Program-made: the position numbers and the translations under genes
In this document: positions 26,125 to 34,964 of the stretch, one piece after another
Position numbering within the stretch: the stretch's first letter is position 1
Layout: every line of letters begins with the position of its first letter
Notes under the pieces: model-generated
Databases searched by the model: none
Seen by the model: the letters and a program-made list of their open reading frames with translations, nothing else
Told to the model about the DNA's origin: nothing
Source of the DNA: Desertimonas sp963772825
Lineage (GTDB): Bacteria > Actinomycetota > Acidimicrobiia > Acidimicrobiales > Ilumatobacteraceae
Reading direction: 5' to 3'
Assembly: GCA_963772825.1 (NCBI GenBank)
Contig: CAVYYX010000015.1
Coordinates: forward strand, 310,001-374,000
DNA length: 64,000 nt

Positions 26125-27309
26125 ATGACTGCCCAAGCCCCGACGTCACCCTTCCTCGCCCCGCCCGCTCCGATGGCGACTGTCGCAACGACCGCGCGCG
26201 TCCGTCTCGTCGGCCCCGACGTGGTGCGCGCCGTGGCGCTGATCGGCGTGTGCGTGATGAACTACCACGGCTACCTGATCAACAAGGGTGGCGAGCTGTC
26301 GGACAACTTCTGGGGGCGCTTCTTCCACCCGTGGGAGGGCCCGCTGTCGACGCGCTTCGCGGCCACCTTCGTGCTCACGGCCGGCGTCGGGGTCACGCTG
26401 CTGACCCGCCGGGCTACCGCCAACCGCCACACCGACCCGGCGGCTGTCGCCGCCAAGCGGTGGACGCTGGTACGTCGCGGTCTCGTCCTCTACGGCTTCG
26501 GTTTGATCTTCTACGAGATCTGGTCGGGATCGATCCTGCCCTACTACGGCGCGATGTTCGTCATCGCCGCAGTGCTGTTCACGCTCGACACGCGCTGGCT
26601 CGTCGGAATCGGTGTGGGGGCGGCGATCGCCGGCGCCGGGATCCACTGGTGGATCTGGGAACGCGTCGCCGACGGGCACTCCACGACGTGGCTCACGAAC
26701 CCACCGACCAGTTCGCCCCGCGGTCTGCTCTTCGACATGTTCGTCAACGGCACGCATCCACTGTTTCCGTGGCTGGCGTTCCTGTGCGCCGGGATGACCC
26801 TCGGTCGAATGTTGCGGAGCGACTCGTCGACGGCCGACCCACGCAAGCCCGAGTGGTGGACGCCGGCCGCCTTGGCGATCGGTTTGACGCTGTTCGGCCT
26901 GGCGACGCTGCTCTCGGACGGACTCGGCGGCGGCGACGCCACGCCGCTGGCCGCAGAGCTGGCGAGCCGGCACCCCTTCGATCGGGGTGTGCTGTACACG
27001 GCGAGCGCGCTGGGCACGGCGCTGACCGCGTTCACGCTGATCTACACGGTCGCCAACCGCTTCGCCCGTTCGGCGATCGTCACGTTCCTCGCCCACGCCG
27101 GGCAGATGAGCCTGACGCTGTACGTGCTCCACGCCCTCGTGTTCAACTTCGTCGTCAACTGGCAGGGCTGGATCAGACCGGCCGGCCTCGACCTCGCCCT
27201 CACGTTTGCCGCCGGCTTCTGGATCGTGGCCATCGTCGCCGGTTCGATGTGGCACCGTCGGTTCGGGACCGGCCCCGTCGAATGGCTGTACCGCAAGCTC
27301 GGTGCGTGA
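26125..27309 (+). CDS. DUF418/YeiB-type multi-pass membrane protein
   Basis: 394-residue integral membrane protein of the DUF418/YeiB type, related to heparan acetyltransferase-like membrane acyltransferases. Hallmarks: RLVGPDVVRAVALIGVCVMNYHGY at the N-terminus, RRGLVLYGFGLIFYEI, ILPYYGAMFVIAAVL, GTHPLFPWLAFLCAGMTLGR, and the C-terminal AHAGQMSLTLYVLHALVFN and GPVEWLYRKL. About ten helices. Start ATG 26125 is 50 bp past the racemase stop; no convincing promoter or ribosome binding site. Likely acylation of an envelope molecule, unproven. Confidence 0.82.
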   Translation: MTAQAPTSPFLAPPAPMATVATTARVRLVGPDVVRAVALIGVCVMNYHGYLINKGGELSDNFWGRFFHPWEGPLSTRFAATFVLTAGVGVTLLTRRATANRHTDPAAVAAKRWTLVRRGLVLYGFGLIFYEIWSGSILPYYGAMFVIAAVLFTLDTRWLVGIGVGAAIAGAGIHWWIWERVADGHSTTWLTNPPTSSPRGLLFDMFVNGTHPLFPWLAFLCAGMTLGRMLRSDSSTADPRKPEWWTPAALAIGLTLFGLATLLSDGLGGGDATPLAAELASRHPFDRGVLYTASALGTALTAFTLIYTVANRFARSAIVTFLAHAGQMSLTLYVLHALVFNFVVNWQGWIRPAGLDLALTFAAGFWIVAIVAGSMWHRRFGTGPVEWLYRKLGA

Positions 27310-27320
27310 CCGCGATCACG

Positions 27321-27368
27321 ACCGATGGGTGAATCCATGACGGAAGGGTCATGAGAACACCCGACGGT
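27321..27368. terminator. Palindromic repeat family A, copy 2 (diverged)
   Basis: Outer arms ACCGATGGGTG and CACCCGACGGT with an inner hairpin CATGAC/GTCATG. Sits between two convergent gene ends, as do the other complete copies. Confidence 0.6.
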
Positions 27369-27372
27369 TGAT

Positions 27373-28300
27373 TCAGATCTCGTCGAAGGTGTTGCACTGG
27401 TTCGGATCACCGGACTCGTAGCCGCGGCGGAACCAGCTCTCACGTTGATCCGACGTCCCGTGGGTGAACGACTCCGGGCTGACTCGGCCCTGCGTCTGCA
27501 TCTGGATGCGGTCGTCACCGACGGCCGCGCGGCTGCGTTCCAGCGCCTCGGGGAGCTCCGGTCCGGTCGATCAGCGCCTCGCCGGCGTCGGTACGCCGCT
27601 GCATCGGCGTCGTGGACCCACGCGCCGGCGTAGCAGTCGGCTTGCAGCTCGAGGGCGATCCCCATCAGCCGCTGGGTCTCTCCGCTCGCCTGCTGCACGG
27701 CGGCGTTCTGCTCCGGTGAGGTTCTGCACGTGGTGCCCGAACTCGTGGGCGACGATGTAGGCGGTCGCCAGGTCGCCGGGCGCTCCGAATTCGGACTGCA
27801 ACTGGTCCATGAACTCGAGGTCGATGTACACGAGAGCGTCGGCCGGGCAGTAGAACGGGCCGGTCTGCGACGTCGCCGCGCCGCACTCGGTGTTCGTGCC
27901 ACCGGAGAACAAGACCGAGCTCGGTGTCGTCGTAGGGCTCGCCGAAGGCCTGCGGGATAGGCCGCTCTCCCAGTAGTCCTGGACGTCCTCGTTGGCGCCA
28001 CAGACGATCTGCTCGGCCTCGGTCTGGCACGCTTCGCCGTCGCCGCCCTCCTCGGCCTGCTCCTGGGCATCGTCAGGCGTGATCAGGATGGCTGGGGCCT
28101 CCGCTGCCGCCGAACAGCCGCGGCAGGAAGATGATCGCGGCGACGACGATGAGGCCGATCAAGCCGCCACCGCCGGCCTTGCCACCCGGGATCGGCATCC
28201 CGCCGCCCCCGCCCATGCGCGGGAACGAGAATCCCCCGCCACCACCCTGGCCGCGCCGGTCCTGGACGCGGCTGTCGTCGGTGCTGCGGATCTTCGTCAT
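27373..28300 (-). pseudogene. YpfJ-type neutral zinc metallopeptidase with six frameshifts
   Basis: Membrane-anchored metallopeptidase of the YpfJ family. Pieced together across frames it reads: MTKIRSTDDSRVQDRRGQGG, a Gly-rich stretch, a helix (GLIGLIVVAAIIFLPRLFGG), QTEAEQIVCGANEDVQDYW, PQAFGEPYDDTEL, FSGGTNTECGAATSQTGPFYCPADALVYID, the zinc motif IVAHEFGHHVQNL (HEFGH), LMGIALELQADCYAGAWVHD (distal Glu), and a C-terminal FTHGTSDQRESWFRRGYESGDPNQCNTF. Shifts lie near 28094, 27953, 27914, 27713, 27590 and 27560. No residue-level decay is visible, so sequence error in this stretch is as likely as true loss. The ATG overlaps the ROK gene stop (ATGA). Confidence 0.8.
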
Positions 28301-29283
28301 GATGCTTCGACTCTCTTTCGCGCAGTTCGGTTGCGGTCCCGTGACCATCCCCGGATGCCGACCGCCCCGGCTCCGATCAATGGCGCTCGATCGCCGAGCC
28401 GGGTGGGGGTGATCCTCGCCTGCCGGCTGTAGGGCAGCCGGGCGCACGTGCTGAGCTCCTCTTGGGCGGCGTTGAAGAACGTCGCGGCGAACCCGAGGGC
28501 CACGCCGCCTCCGACGACGACGAGGTCGAGGTCGAGAAGGTTGCAGAGCGACGCGGCCGCCCGGCCGACGAGACGACCCGTGCGCTGCATGATCTCGTAC
28601 GTCGGCTCCGTCGGCGACCGCCCCGTGATCGCCTCGATCGCCAATCCGGAAGCCTCCGCCTCGAGGCAGCCGCGGGCACCGCACGTGCACCGTCGACCGT
28701 TCGGGTCGACGATCACGTGGCCGATGTGTCCGGCATTGGTCGACGCCCCGTCGAGCAACTCCCCATCGAGGACGATGCCTCCTCCGATACTCGTCGAGAC
28801 GGTGATCACGCAGTAGTTGTCGTACCCCTTAGCGGCACCCATCCAACCTTCGGCGAGCGCCAGCGCTTTGCCGTCGAGGTCGCCGTAGACGCGCTTGGCG
28901 GTCAGCTCACGCAACCGTTCACGGAGCGGGAACTCGCGCCACGCCGAGAGGGTGACCGGTGACACCGTTTCGCAGTTGGCGGTCATCGGGCCGGCGCATC
29001 CGACGCCGACCGACGCGACGCGGAGGTCATGGTGGTCGGCCAGCTCCAGCTGCTGCTCGACGATGGCGGCAAGGTTGTCGAAGTGCGCCTCCGGGCGCAC
29101 GTCCTGGTCGACCGCCCTCGTCGACCGATCGACGAGTTCGCCCTTGGCGGTCACCAGCCCGGCCTCGAAGCTCGAACCGCCGACGTCGATCGCCAGGATC
29201 GCCGGCGCCAGCTGCCGCGGCGGCTCGAGCTGTTCGGTCGGCTCGTCGAGATACTCGCCAGAGACCTCTTGATCGATGGTCAC
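28297..29283 (-). CDS. ROK-family sugar kinase/glucokinase-like
   Basis: 328-residue ROK kinase. ILAIDVGGSSFEAGLVTAKGEL is the phosphate-1 ATP motif; VGVGCAGPM, GDLDGKALALAEGWMGAAKG and VSTSIGGGIVLDGELLDG follow; the zinc motif is GHIGHVIVDPNGRRCTCGARGCLEAEASG (H plus CxCGxxGCxE); then LVVVGGGVALG. It probably phosphorylates glucose or a related hexose; no DNA-binding domain is present, so it is a kinase, not a repressor. Its GTG start overlaps the oxygenase stop (GTGA), and its stop overlaps the peptidase start, making a three-gene unit. Confidence 0.85.
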   Translation of the reverse strand: MTIDQEVSGEYLDEPTEQLEPPRQLAPAILAIDVGGSSFEAGLVTAKGELVDRSTRAVDQDVRPEAHFDNLAAIVEQQLELADHHDLRVASVGVGCAGPMTANCETVSPVTLSAWREFPLRERLRELTAKRVYGDLDGKALALAEGWMGAAKGYDNYCVITVSTSIGGGIVLDGELLDGASTNAGHIGHVIVDPNGRRCTCGARGCLEAEASGLAIEAITGRSPTEPTYEIMQRTGRLVGRAAASLCNLLDLDLVVVGGGVALGFAATFFNAAQEELSTCARLPYSRQARITPTRLGDRAPLIGAGAVGIRGWSRDRNRTARKRVEAS

Positions 29284-30260
29284 ACTCGCCTGGCGTCCTC
29301 GACGAGGTTGATCTGGTAGAGCACCTCGTCGAGCGCGTCGGCAGCCGACAGGGCATGGAAGCGTTGCGGTGTCTCCGCCGAACAACAGCTGGGCACGGGC
29401 GACAGGATCGTCCACGGCCGCGGGTGACAGAACTGCACGACGCTGTAGCGCTCGCCTTCGAAGCCGGGGGCGGCGACCACGCGATGCCAGCCGATCGGGA
29501 TCTGCCCGTTCGTCAATCGCTCGAGCATGATCCCCGTGTTGATGATGACCTGGCCGTCGGGGGCGACGGCGTCGACCCACTCGTCGTCGACCTTGACCTG
29601 CAGGCCGGGGGCCGTGGCGCGGGGCAGGGCGGTGATCAAGTTGATGTCGCCGTGCTCGGCCGCCCACACATAGTGCCCGCTGCCATCGCCATGGTCCGGC
29701 GACTCGGTCATCGGTGGGTAGCGGATCGCCCGCGTGAGTGTCGGCCCGTCGGCCACCATCTCGTCGAAGAACGTCTCGTGGCAACCGATCCCTTCTGCGA
29801 TGATCCGCAGGAAGCGGCGCTGCAGGTCGGCGATCGTGTCGTGGAACTCGTAGAGCACCTTGGTGATGCCGGGCACGGTCTCCTCTGGCAACACCTGGTC
29901 GGGATACGCCTGCCTGAACTTGCGCTTCAACGGGTGGCCTGGTTCGATCGGCGTCGACCAGTTGAGCATCTCTTTCCAGTCCGGCGTGTCACTCGACGCC
30001 GCCGTCTCGACGAGCACTCCGGTGTATCCGGTCTGGCCGTGGGCGCCGGGCACCGTCCAACGCTGCTTCTCCTCGGTGGGCGCGCTGAAGAACTGCTGGA
30101 GCATCCCGTAGGCGCTGTCGAGGAGGTCTTCGGACAGATCGTGACGGGTCAACACGAAACCCGTCTCGAGACTCCGCCGCACACCGTCGACCACGGCGCT
30201 GCGCTGATTGCTGTCGCCCCGCTCGAACGCCAGCAGGTCGACTTCGAGGATCTCACTCAC
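29280..30260 (-). CDS. Isopenicillin-N-synthase-like 2-oxoglutarate/Fe(II) oxygenase
   Basis: 326 residues of the non-heme iron, 2-oxoglutarate-dependent oxygenase family. SEILEVDLLAFERGD and GFVLTRHDLSEDLL form the DIOX_N region. The double-stranded beta-helix core contains AAEHGDINLITALPRATAPGLQVKVDDEWVDAV (H-x-D), NTGIMLERLTNGQIPIGWHRVV (distal His) and RYSVVQFCHP (2-oxoglutarate Arg). It heads a coupled unit with the ROK kinase and metallopeptidase genes. The GTG at 30260 has TAGCGT 7 nt upstream. Substrate unknown. Confidence 0.85.
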   Translation of the reverse strand: MSEILEVDLLAFERGDSNQRSAVVDGVRRSLETGFVLTRHDLSEDLLDSAYGMLQQFFSAPTEEKQRWTVPGAHGQTGYTGVLVETAASSDTPDWKEMLNWSTPIEPGHPLKRKFRQAYPDQVLPEETVPGITKVLYEFHDTIADLQRRFLRIIAEGIGCHETFFDEMVADGPTLTRAIRYPPMTESPDHGDGSGHYVWAAEHGDINLITALPRATAPGLQVKVDDEWVDAVAPDGQVIINTGIMLERLTNGQIPIGWHRVVAAPGFEGERYSVVQFCHPRPWTILSPVPSCCSAETPQRFHALSAADALDEVLYQINLVEDARRV

Positions 30261-30267
30261 CGCCCCA

Positions 30268-30273
30268 ACGCTA
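30268..30273 (-). promoter_or_regulatory. Candidate leaderless -10 box (TAGCGT) of the oxygenase operon
   Basis: TANNNT box 7 nt before the GTG at 30260. Confidence 0.5.
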
Positions 30274-30300
30274 GTGACGCCAGCGCCGACCGTCGCCGTT

Positions 30301-30373
30301 CTGGGCGGCCTACGGTTCATTTGTCGATCTGGGCGGCCTGCGGTCCGGAAACGAGCCGGCTGGCCGCCCAGAT
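30301..30373. repeat. Palindromic repeat family C, copy 2
   Basis: Perfect arms ATCTGGGCGGCC (30327-30338) and GGCCGCCCAGAT (30362-30373) with an internal GGTCCGGA, plus a further half-site CTGGGCGGCC at 30301. Related to 20880-20950. Lies between two minus-strand genes. Confidence 0.65.
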
Positions 30374-30397
30374 AGCTCGTCGCCGGGCGGTCGGCGC

Positions 30398-31417
30398 TCA
30401 GTGCGCCGGCAGCCCAGCCGCCGCGAACACGGCCGGCAGGCCGCCGGTGTGGATGAACACGACGTCGTCGCCGGCGCCCCACCTTCCGGCGTCGGCGTTG
30501 CCCAGCAGTCCGGAGAACCCCTTGCCGGTGTACGTCCGGTCGAGCACCCAGCCGCCGTGGCGGGCCGCCCAGGCGATCGCCTCGTCACCGGCCGATGATG
30601 GTACGGCGTAGTCGTCACCCAGCCAGCGGTCGTCGACCTCGATGTCGCCGTCGGCGATCTCGGCGTCGATCGCTCCGATCATCGACAGCGCTTGGCGCGC
30701 CAACTCGGCGACATCGGGATGGCCGGCAAGCACGCCTTTGGCAACACCGATCGCCAACACCGGCGGAGTGTCCGCTCGGCCGCTCGCCCGCGCCAACGCC
30801 CGGCCGGCCACCAAGCCGGCGTGGGTGCCGCCACTCGACGACGTGAACACGATCGCCCGCGGTGCGATGCCGGCGGCCGCGCACTGGTCGAGCAGCTCGG
30901 CGTAGGCAACGACGTAGCCGAGGGCGCCGGTCGCCGTGCTCCCGCCGATCGGGATCGAGTGCGGCGCCTGGTCATCGGCGGCCAACTCGGCGGTGACCTG
31001 TTCCCTGGCGACCTCCAACTCGCCCCAGTGGTGGTCGGGGCACCCGACGAAGTGCAGCTGAGCGCCGAACAGCGACGACAGGGCGAGGTTGCCATCGAGC
31101 CGTTCCGGTCGATCGCCGGCGAGCACGAGGTGGACGTTCATGCCGAGACGAGCTCCAGCGGCGGCCGTCATGCGGCAGTGGTTCGACTGGGCGGCGCCGA
31201 CGGTCACCAGCGAGCGGGCCCCGGCGGCGACCGCTTCGGCACACAGGAACTCCAGCTTGCGCGCCTTGTTGCCGCCGGCGCCGAGGCCGGTCAAGTCGTC
31301 GCGCTTCATCCACAGCCGGGCGCCCCCCGGCAGCTCGGGCCCACGCTCCAACGGTGTCGGCAAGGTGGCCAAGGTGGTTCGCGGCACCTCCTCGAAGCGG
31401 TCGGCGAGGACAGTCAC
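30398..31417 (-). CDS. D-cysteine desulfhydrase/ACC deaminase-family PLP enzyme
   Basis: 339-residue fold-type II PLP enzyme. TTLATLPTPLERGPEL, LWMKRDDLTGLGAGGNKARKLEF (contains the PLP Lys), VTVGAAQSNHCRMTAAAGARLG and FTSSSGGTHAGLVAGRAL (phosphate-binding loop) are typical of the D-cysteine desulfhydrase / 1-aminocyclopropane-1-carboxylate deaminase group. It may degrade D-cysteine or a related amino acid; sequence alone does not separate the two activities. GTG 31417 gives a normal N-terminus. A dispersed repeat fills the divergent gap to ung. Confidence 0.85.
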   Translation of the reverse strand: MTVLADRFEEVPRTTLATLPTPLERGPELPGGARLWMKRDDLTGLGAGGNKARKLEFLCAEAVAAGARSLVTVGAAQSNHCRMTAAAGARLGMNVHLVLAGDRPERLDGNLALSSLFGAQLHFVGCPDHHWGELEVAREQVTAELAADDQAPHSIPIGGSTATGALGYVVAYAELLDQCAAAGIAPRAIVFTSSSGGTHAGLVAGRALARASGRADTPPVLAIGVAKGVLAGHPDVAELARQALSMIGAIDAEIADGDIEVDDRWLGDDYAVPSSAGDEAIAWAARHGGWVLDRTYTGKGFSGLLGNADAGRWGAGDDVVFIHTGGLPAVFAAAGLPAH

Positions 31418-31422
31418 CGCAG

Positions 31423-31495
31423 CATGCTCGCGCGCCCTCGCGGCCTGCGTCCCCTCGCGGATCTTGGATGAGCGGCCTGCGTGGCCGGGGAACGC
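31423..31495. repeat. Dispersed repeat family B, copy 2 (ung divergent region)
   Basis: Minus-orientation copy: the opening GGCCTGCGTGGCCGGGGAAC is the complement of the family start, and the other end has GCTCGCGCGCC. It occupies most of the 91-bp space between two divergent starts, where promoters should be. Confidence 0.65.
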
Positions 31496-31508
31496 TAAGA
31501 ATGTCAGC

Positions 31509-32168
31509 GTGGCGGCGAAGACCGATTGGAACCCGGTGTTGCGGTCCGAGCTCGCCAAGCCGTACTGGTCGCAGTTGCAGGCCTTCGTACGTACCGAACG
31601 CGAGCACCACCGCGTGTACCCACCGCCCGACGAGGTGTTCGCCGCCCTGCACCTCACGCCGTTCGCCGACACACGTGTCGTCATCCTCGGCCAGGATCCG
31701 TACCACGGTCCCGGCCAGGCTCACGGTCTGTGCTTCTCGGTCCGCGAGGGCGTCGCCCTGCCACCCTCCTTGGTCAACATCTACAAGGAGCTCAGCGACG
31801 ACCTCGGGATCCCGCCGCCGAATCACGGCAACCTCGAGGCGTGGGCTCGCCAGGGTGTGCTGTTGCTCAACACGACGTTGACCGTGCGCGCCGGGGCCGC
31901 CGCTTCACATCAGGGCAAGGGCTGGGAGACGTTCACCGACGAAGTCATCCGCGCCGTCAACGCCAAGGATCATCCGGTGGTGTTCATCCTCTGGGGCAGC
32001 CACGCCCGCCGCAAGAAGGCGCTGCTCGACAGCCGTCACGTCGTCATGGAGTCCGCCCATCCGTCACCGCTCTCGGCGCACAACGGCTTCTTCGGGTCGA
32101 AGCCGTTCTCGCGGACCAACGCGGCACTCGAACAAGCAGGACTCCGCCCGATCGACTGGCGCCTCTGA
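31509..32168 (+). CDS. ung: Uracil-DNA glycosylase
   Basis: 219-residue family 1 uracil-DNA glycosylase that removes uracil from DNA in base excision repair. VVILGQDPYHGPGQAHGLCFSV contains the water-activating motif (GQDPYHG), GVLLLNTTLTVR the uracil-binding Asn strand, VFILWGSHARRK and ESAHPSPLSAHNGFFGSKPFSRTN the catalytic His/Leu loop. The length is normal. Start taken as GTG 31509, which places residue 1 just before the conserved W-x-x-x-L region. Confidence 0.95.
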   Translation: MAAKTDWNPVLRSELAKPYWSQLQAFVRTEREHHRVYPPPDEVFAALHLTPFADTRVVILGQDPYHGPGQAHGLCFSVREGVALPPSLVNIYKELSDDLGIPPPNHGNLEAWARQGVLLLNTTLTVRAGAAASHQGKGWETFTDEVIRAVNAKDHPVVFILWGSHARRKKALLDSRHVVMESAHPSPLSAHNGFFGSKPFSRTNAALEQAGLRPIDWRL

Positions 32169-32314
32169 CACCGACCGTCCGCACCTCGTCAGCCCGGTAC
32201 GAGCCGACGTCAATCAAGCGCCTCGCCCGCCTCCGCATCAGCGTCGCGCGTCAACGTCGAACCAGAAGACCGATTCTGGTCTCCTCAGTCGACACCGACG
32301 ACGTCAGCTCATGA

Positions 32315-33472
32315 TCATGGTGCGCCGGCGGCGAGATCTGTCTGCAACGGTGTCGGGAAGCGTGGCGTCACGCGCACGCCGTCGAACCAGGCCGTCAGCT
32401 CATCGGCAGCAACGGCGACCAGCCGTCGCGCCTTGGCGCTCACCGGTCGGAGCAGTTCGGTGACCACACGGCCGTCGTTCAGTTGCGCCCAGCCCCCAAC
32501 GGCAGCGCCGTCGAGGAGCACGATCGGGCCGGCGTTGCCGTTGCGATCGAAAAGCGGCGGACCGAGCCCATCGAGGATCCACTCTCGTTCCTTCCATCCC
32601 ATGATCGCCGGGTCGAGCGACGGCAGCAGGGCGACGGCGGTGCCGGCGTCTGGTCGGTCATCGACGTCGTCGGGGAGCAACCAGGCCCGGACGGGCGCCG
32701 CCCCGGGAGCCGGTTCGACGGTCACGGGAACGGCATCGAGCTCCTCGAGCGCCTCGGTGACCTGCTTCTTCGTCCACTTCGCCCACCACGCGATGTCGTT
32801 CGTCGTCCCAGGCCCATACGTGCGCAGCCAGCGGGCCACCAACTCCGAGCGCGCCGCGTCGGCCGGGACCGGAGGCGACGGCGCCGTGAGCCAGCGCTCG
32901 ATCGTCGTCCAGCGGTACTGGCTCGACCGCCACGTACCGAGCGGGCGGGTGCGCACGATGCGGCCTTCGATCGACAGCTGCAGGAGGATCCGATTGGTCA
33001 GCGACACACGCGCCTCGTACGGCTTGCCCTCGGCGAGGAGCACGCGCTGCTGCAACTGGGCCACGAGCGGGGTCAACGCCCGGCCGGGCAGCGGCGGACC
33101 GTCGCGCAGCACGTCCAGCACCGCCGAGCAGGCGTCGTCGACGAAGGTGTCGGCGGCGGAAATGCCCTCAGCCTCGACCAGTTGCACGGTCCGTCGCCGT
33201 TCCGGGGTCACGAGCGCCTTCGTGCACACGGCATCGACGACGGCGGCGAGATCCAGGGGAACGACGAACATCGTTCGGCGCATCCCCAGCAACCGCACGA
33301 GCGAGCGGCGTAGGTAGAGGGCATCGTCGAGGTCCGCCAGCGTGAAGCCGGCGACGCGCTGCTGCAACGACAGGTACACGGTTGCCGGATCGGTGGCGTG
33401 CAGTCCGACAAGTTCGCCGGCAACCGCCTCCACCGTGCTCGCCGGGGCGGCGAGGTGATGACGCACCAGCAT
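32315..33472 (-). CDS. Winged-helix DNA-binding domain protein (AlkZ-like DNA glycosylase family)
   Basis: 385-residue protein of the winged-helix family to which the crosslink and alkylation glycosylases AlkZ/YcaQ belong. MLVRHHLAAPASTVEAVAGELVGLHATDPATVYLSLQQR carries the Q-x-Q-type motif; LGMRRTMFVVP, RWLRTYGPGTTNDIAWWAKWTKKQVTEALEEL and a C-terminal VVTELLRPVSAKARRLVAVAADEL follow. It probably scans for or removes damaged bases (inference). The true start may lie 12 codons upstream, at a CTG overlapping the hydrolase stop, because the family usually has a basic RRRR segment before the MLVRHHL motif. Confidence 0.75.
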   Translation of the reverse strand: MLVRHHLAAPASTVEAVAGELVGLHATDPATVYLSLQQRVAGFTLADLDDALYLRRSLVRLLGMRRTMFVVPLDLAAVVDAVCTKALVTPERRRTVQLVEAEGISAADTFVDDACSAVLDVLRDGPPLPGRALTPLVAQLQQRVLLAEGKPYEARVSLTNRILLQLSIEGRIVRTRPLGTWRSSQYRWTTIERWLTAPSPPVPADAARSELVARWLRTYGPGTTNDIAWWAKWTKKQVTEALEELDAVPVTVEPAPGAAPVRAWLLPDDVDDRPDAGTAVALLPSLDPAIMGWKEREWILDGLGPPLFDRNGNAGPIVLLDGAAVGGWAQLNDGRVVTELLRPVSAKARRLVAVAADELTAWFDGVRVTPRFPTPLQTDLAAGAP

Positions 33473-33504
33473 CCTGCGCCGCCGCGTGGCGACGTCGAAA
33501 TGCT

Positions 33505-34443
33505 TCAGTGCGCGCCTCCGTCGACGAAGTCGGCGATCGCCGCCGCCAGCTCGACCGGCATGTCGCCCTGCACGCTGTGTCCAGCTTCGGCGAAATGAAC
33601 GACCCGGGCATTCGGGAGGCGGCGCAACAACTCGGCCTCGTCGTCGTCGTCGACCACCGATTGCGAGCGCATGCCGCGGGCCAGCAGCACTGGAACGGCC
33701 ACGCTGCCGAGTGCCTCCCAGAGCCGCGCCGTCGCATCGATCTCCTCGTCGCCGGCGAACCCGTACGGGGCCGAGGCATCGCCGTCACGGCGGTAGCGCC
33801 AGCGCCACGAACCGTCGTCGAGCTGCTCGGCGTTGTGCAGGATGCCGCGGCGCAGGGACGCCTCGGTGCGCGTCGGGTTGTGCTCGATCGTCCTGGCCAA
33901 GATCTCGTCGAAGTTGGCGAACGTCGCCGGGCCACGCACGAAGTCGGTGATCGACTTGGCCTTGTCGCGGTCGACGCCTGGGGTGATGTCCACGAGCACG
34001 AGGCGGCGGACCAGTTCCGGTCGCGTGGCGGCGAGGACGATGGCGGTCATACCGCCGAGCGACATGCCCACGACGGCGCTGGCATCGGGCGCGAGTTCAT
34101 CGATCGCCATGCCAACATCCGCGGCGAGCGCCTCGGCGCGATGATCGCCGGCGGCGACGGCGGCGGAGTGGCCGTGGCCCGGAAGGTCGATGGCGACGAG
34201 AGGACGGTCGAGGGCAAGGGCGACGGTGTCCCAGGTGTGGGCGTTCTGCGCGCCACCGTGGATGAGCACGAGTTCGGGCGGCGCCTCGCCCCATACCAGG
34301 GCGCTGATCCGTCGCGACGACCCGACGTCTACGAATGCCCTGCGGACGAACGGGGGGTCGTCGTAGGCGATGCCGAACTCGGCAGCATTCTCGGCGAAGT
34401 AGGCGAACTCGTCGTACGGCGCTCGGGCGGCCCGGCCGGTCAT
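33505..34443 (-). CDS. Alpha/beta-hydrolase
   Basis: 312-residue alpha/beta-hydrolase. LVLIHGGAQNAHTWDTV provides the oxyanion HG, DLPGHGHSA follows, AVVGMSLGGMTAIVLA is the nucleophile elbow (G-x-S-x-G), and the catalytic His is in VVHFAEAGHSVQGDMP. An acid residue is expected in the VPVLLARGMRSQSVVDDDD region. Substrate unknown; esterase or C-C hydrolase are both possible. Its ATG overlaps the stop of the SRPBCC gene (ATGA). Confidence 0.85.
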   Translation of the reverse strand: MTGRAARAPYDEFAYFAENAAEFGIAYDDPPFVRRAFVDVGSSRRISALVWGEAPPELVLIHGGAQNAHTWDTVALALDRPLVAIDLPGHGHSAAVAAGDHRAEALAADVGMAIDELAPDASAVVGMSLGGMTAIVLAATRPELVRRLVLVDITPGVDRDKAKSITDFVRGPATFANFDEILARTIEHNPTRTEASLRRGILHNAEQLDDGSWRWRYRRDGDASAPYGFAGDEEIDATARLWEALGSVAVPVLLARGMRSQSVVDDDDEAELLRRLPNARVVHFAEAGHSVQGDMPVELAAAIADFVDGGAH

Positions 34444-34925
34444 CGAGCCGCCGGGGACGTGGCGAAGTGAGCGGCGACGTTGGCGACCGACTTGGTGACG
34501 TTGCCGCGATGGCGTTTCGGATAGCCGATCGCGCGCAGCACGAACGGCAACTTGGCGGTCGACTGGTCGAATGTCTCCGTCACACGGGTCTGTTTGGCAC
34601 CGACCGGTTCGAGCTCCCAGCGCCAGCGATGGCCGCCGAAATGGCGCCAGGCGATCAGCCGGTCCTCTTCGAACTCGACCACCGTGCTGGTCATGCGATA
34701 GGGCACGCCGACCTTCATGCTCATTCCGAACTCGCTGCCCGGTCCGAGCAGCTCAGGTCCGGAGATGTTGCCGCGCACCGACTTGTCGCCGCTGATCAGG
34801 GGGTGGTTCGCCGGTCGGCGAATGAAGTCGAAAACGTCGGCGGGTGGGGCGTCGACGATCGCCGTCGCGCTCGCCATGTCGTCGTCGAGGGCCGTCGTGA
34901 CACCTTCGGATGTTTCGTCTGACAT
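34440..34925 (-). CDS. SRPBCC-family lipid/polyketide-binding-like protein
   Basis: 161-residue START/SRPBCC-type protein: ATAIVDAPPADVFDFIRRPANHP opens the helix-grip fold, followed by LLGPGSEFGMSMKVGVPYRMTSTVVEFEEDRLIAWRHFGGHRWRWELEPVGAKQTRVTETFDQS. Such proteins bind hydrophobic ligands or act as aromatase/cyclase-like proteins. It is translationally coupled to the downstream hydrolase. The ATG at 34925 has a near-match CAATGT 4 bases upstream but no ribosome binding site. Confidence 0.78.
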   Translation of the reverse strand: MSDETSEGVTTALDDDMASATAIVDAPPADVFDFIRRPANHPLISGDKSVRGNISGPELLGPGSEFGMSMKVGVPYRMTSTVVEFEEDRLIAWRHFGGHRWRWELEPVGAKQTRVTETFDQSTAKLPFVLRAIGYPKRHRGNVTKSVANVAAHFATSPAAR

Positions 34926-34964
34926 CGCCACATTGAACCAGCGAGGCTCTGCGATCATGAAGCG

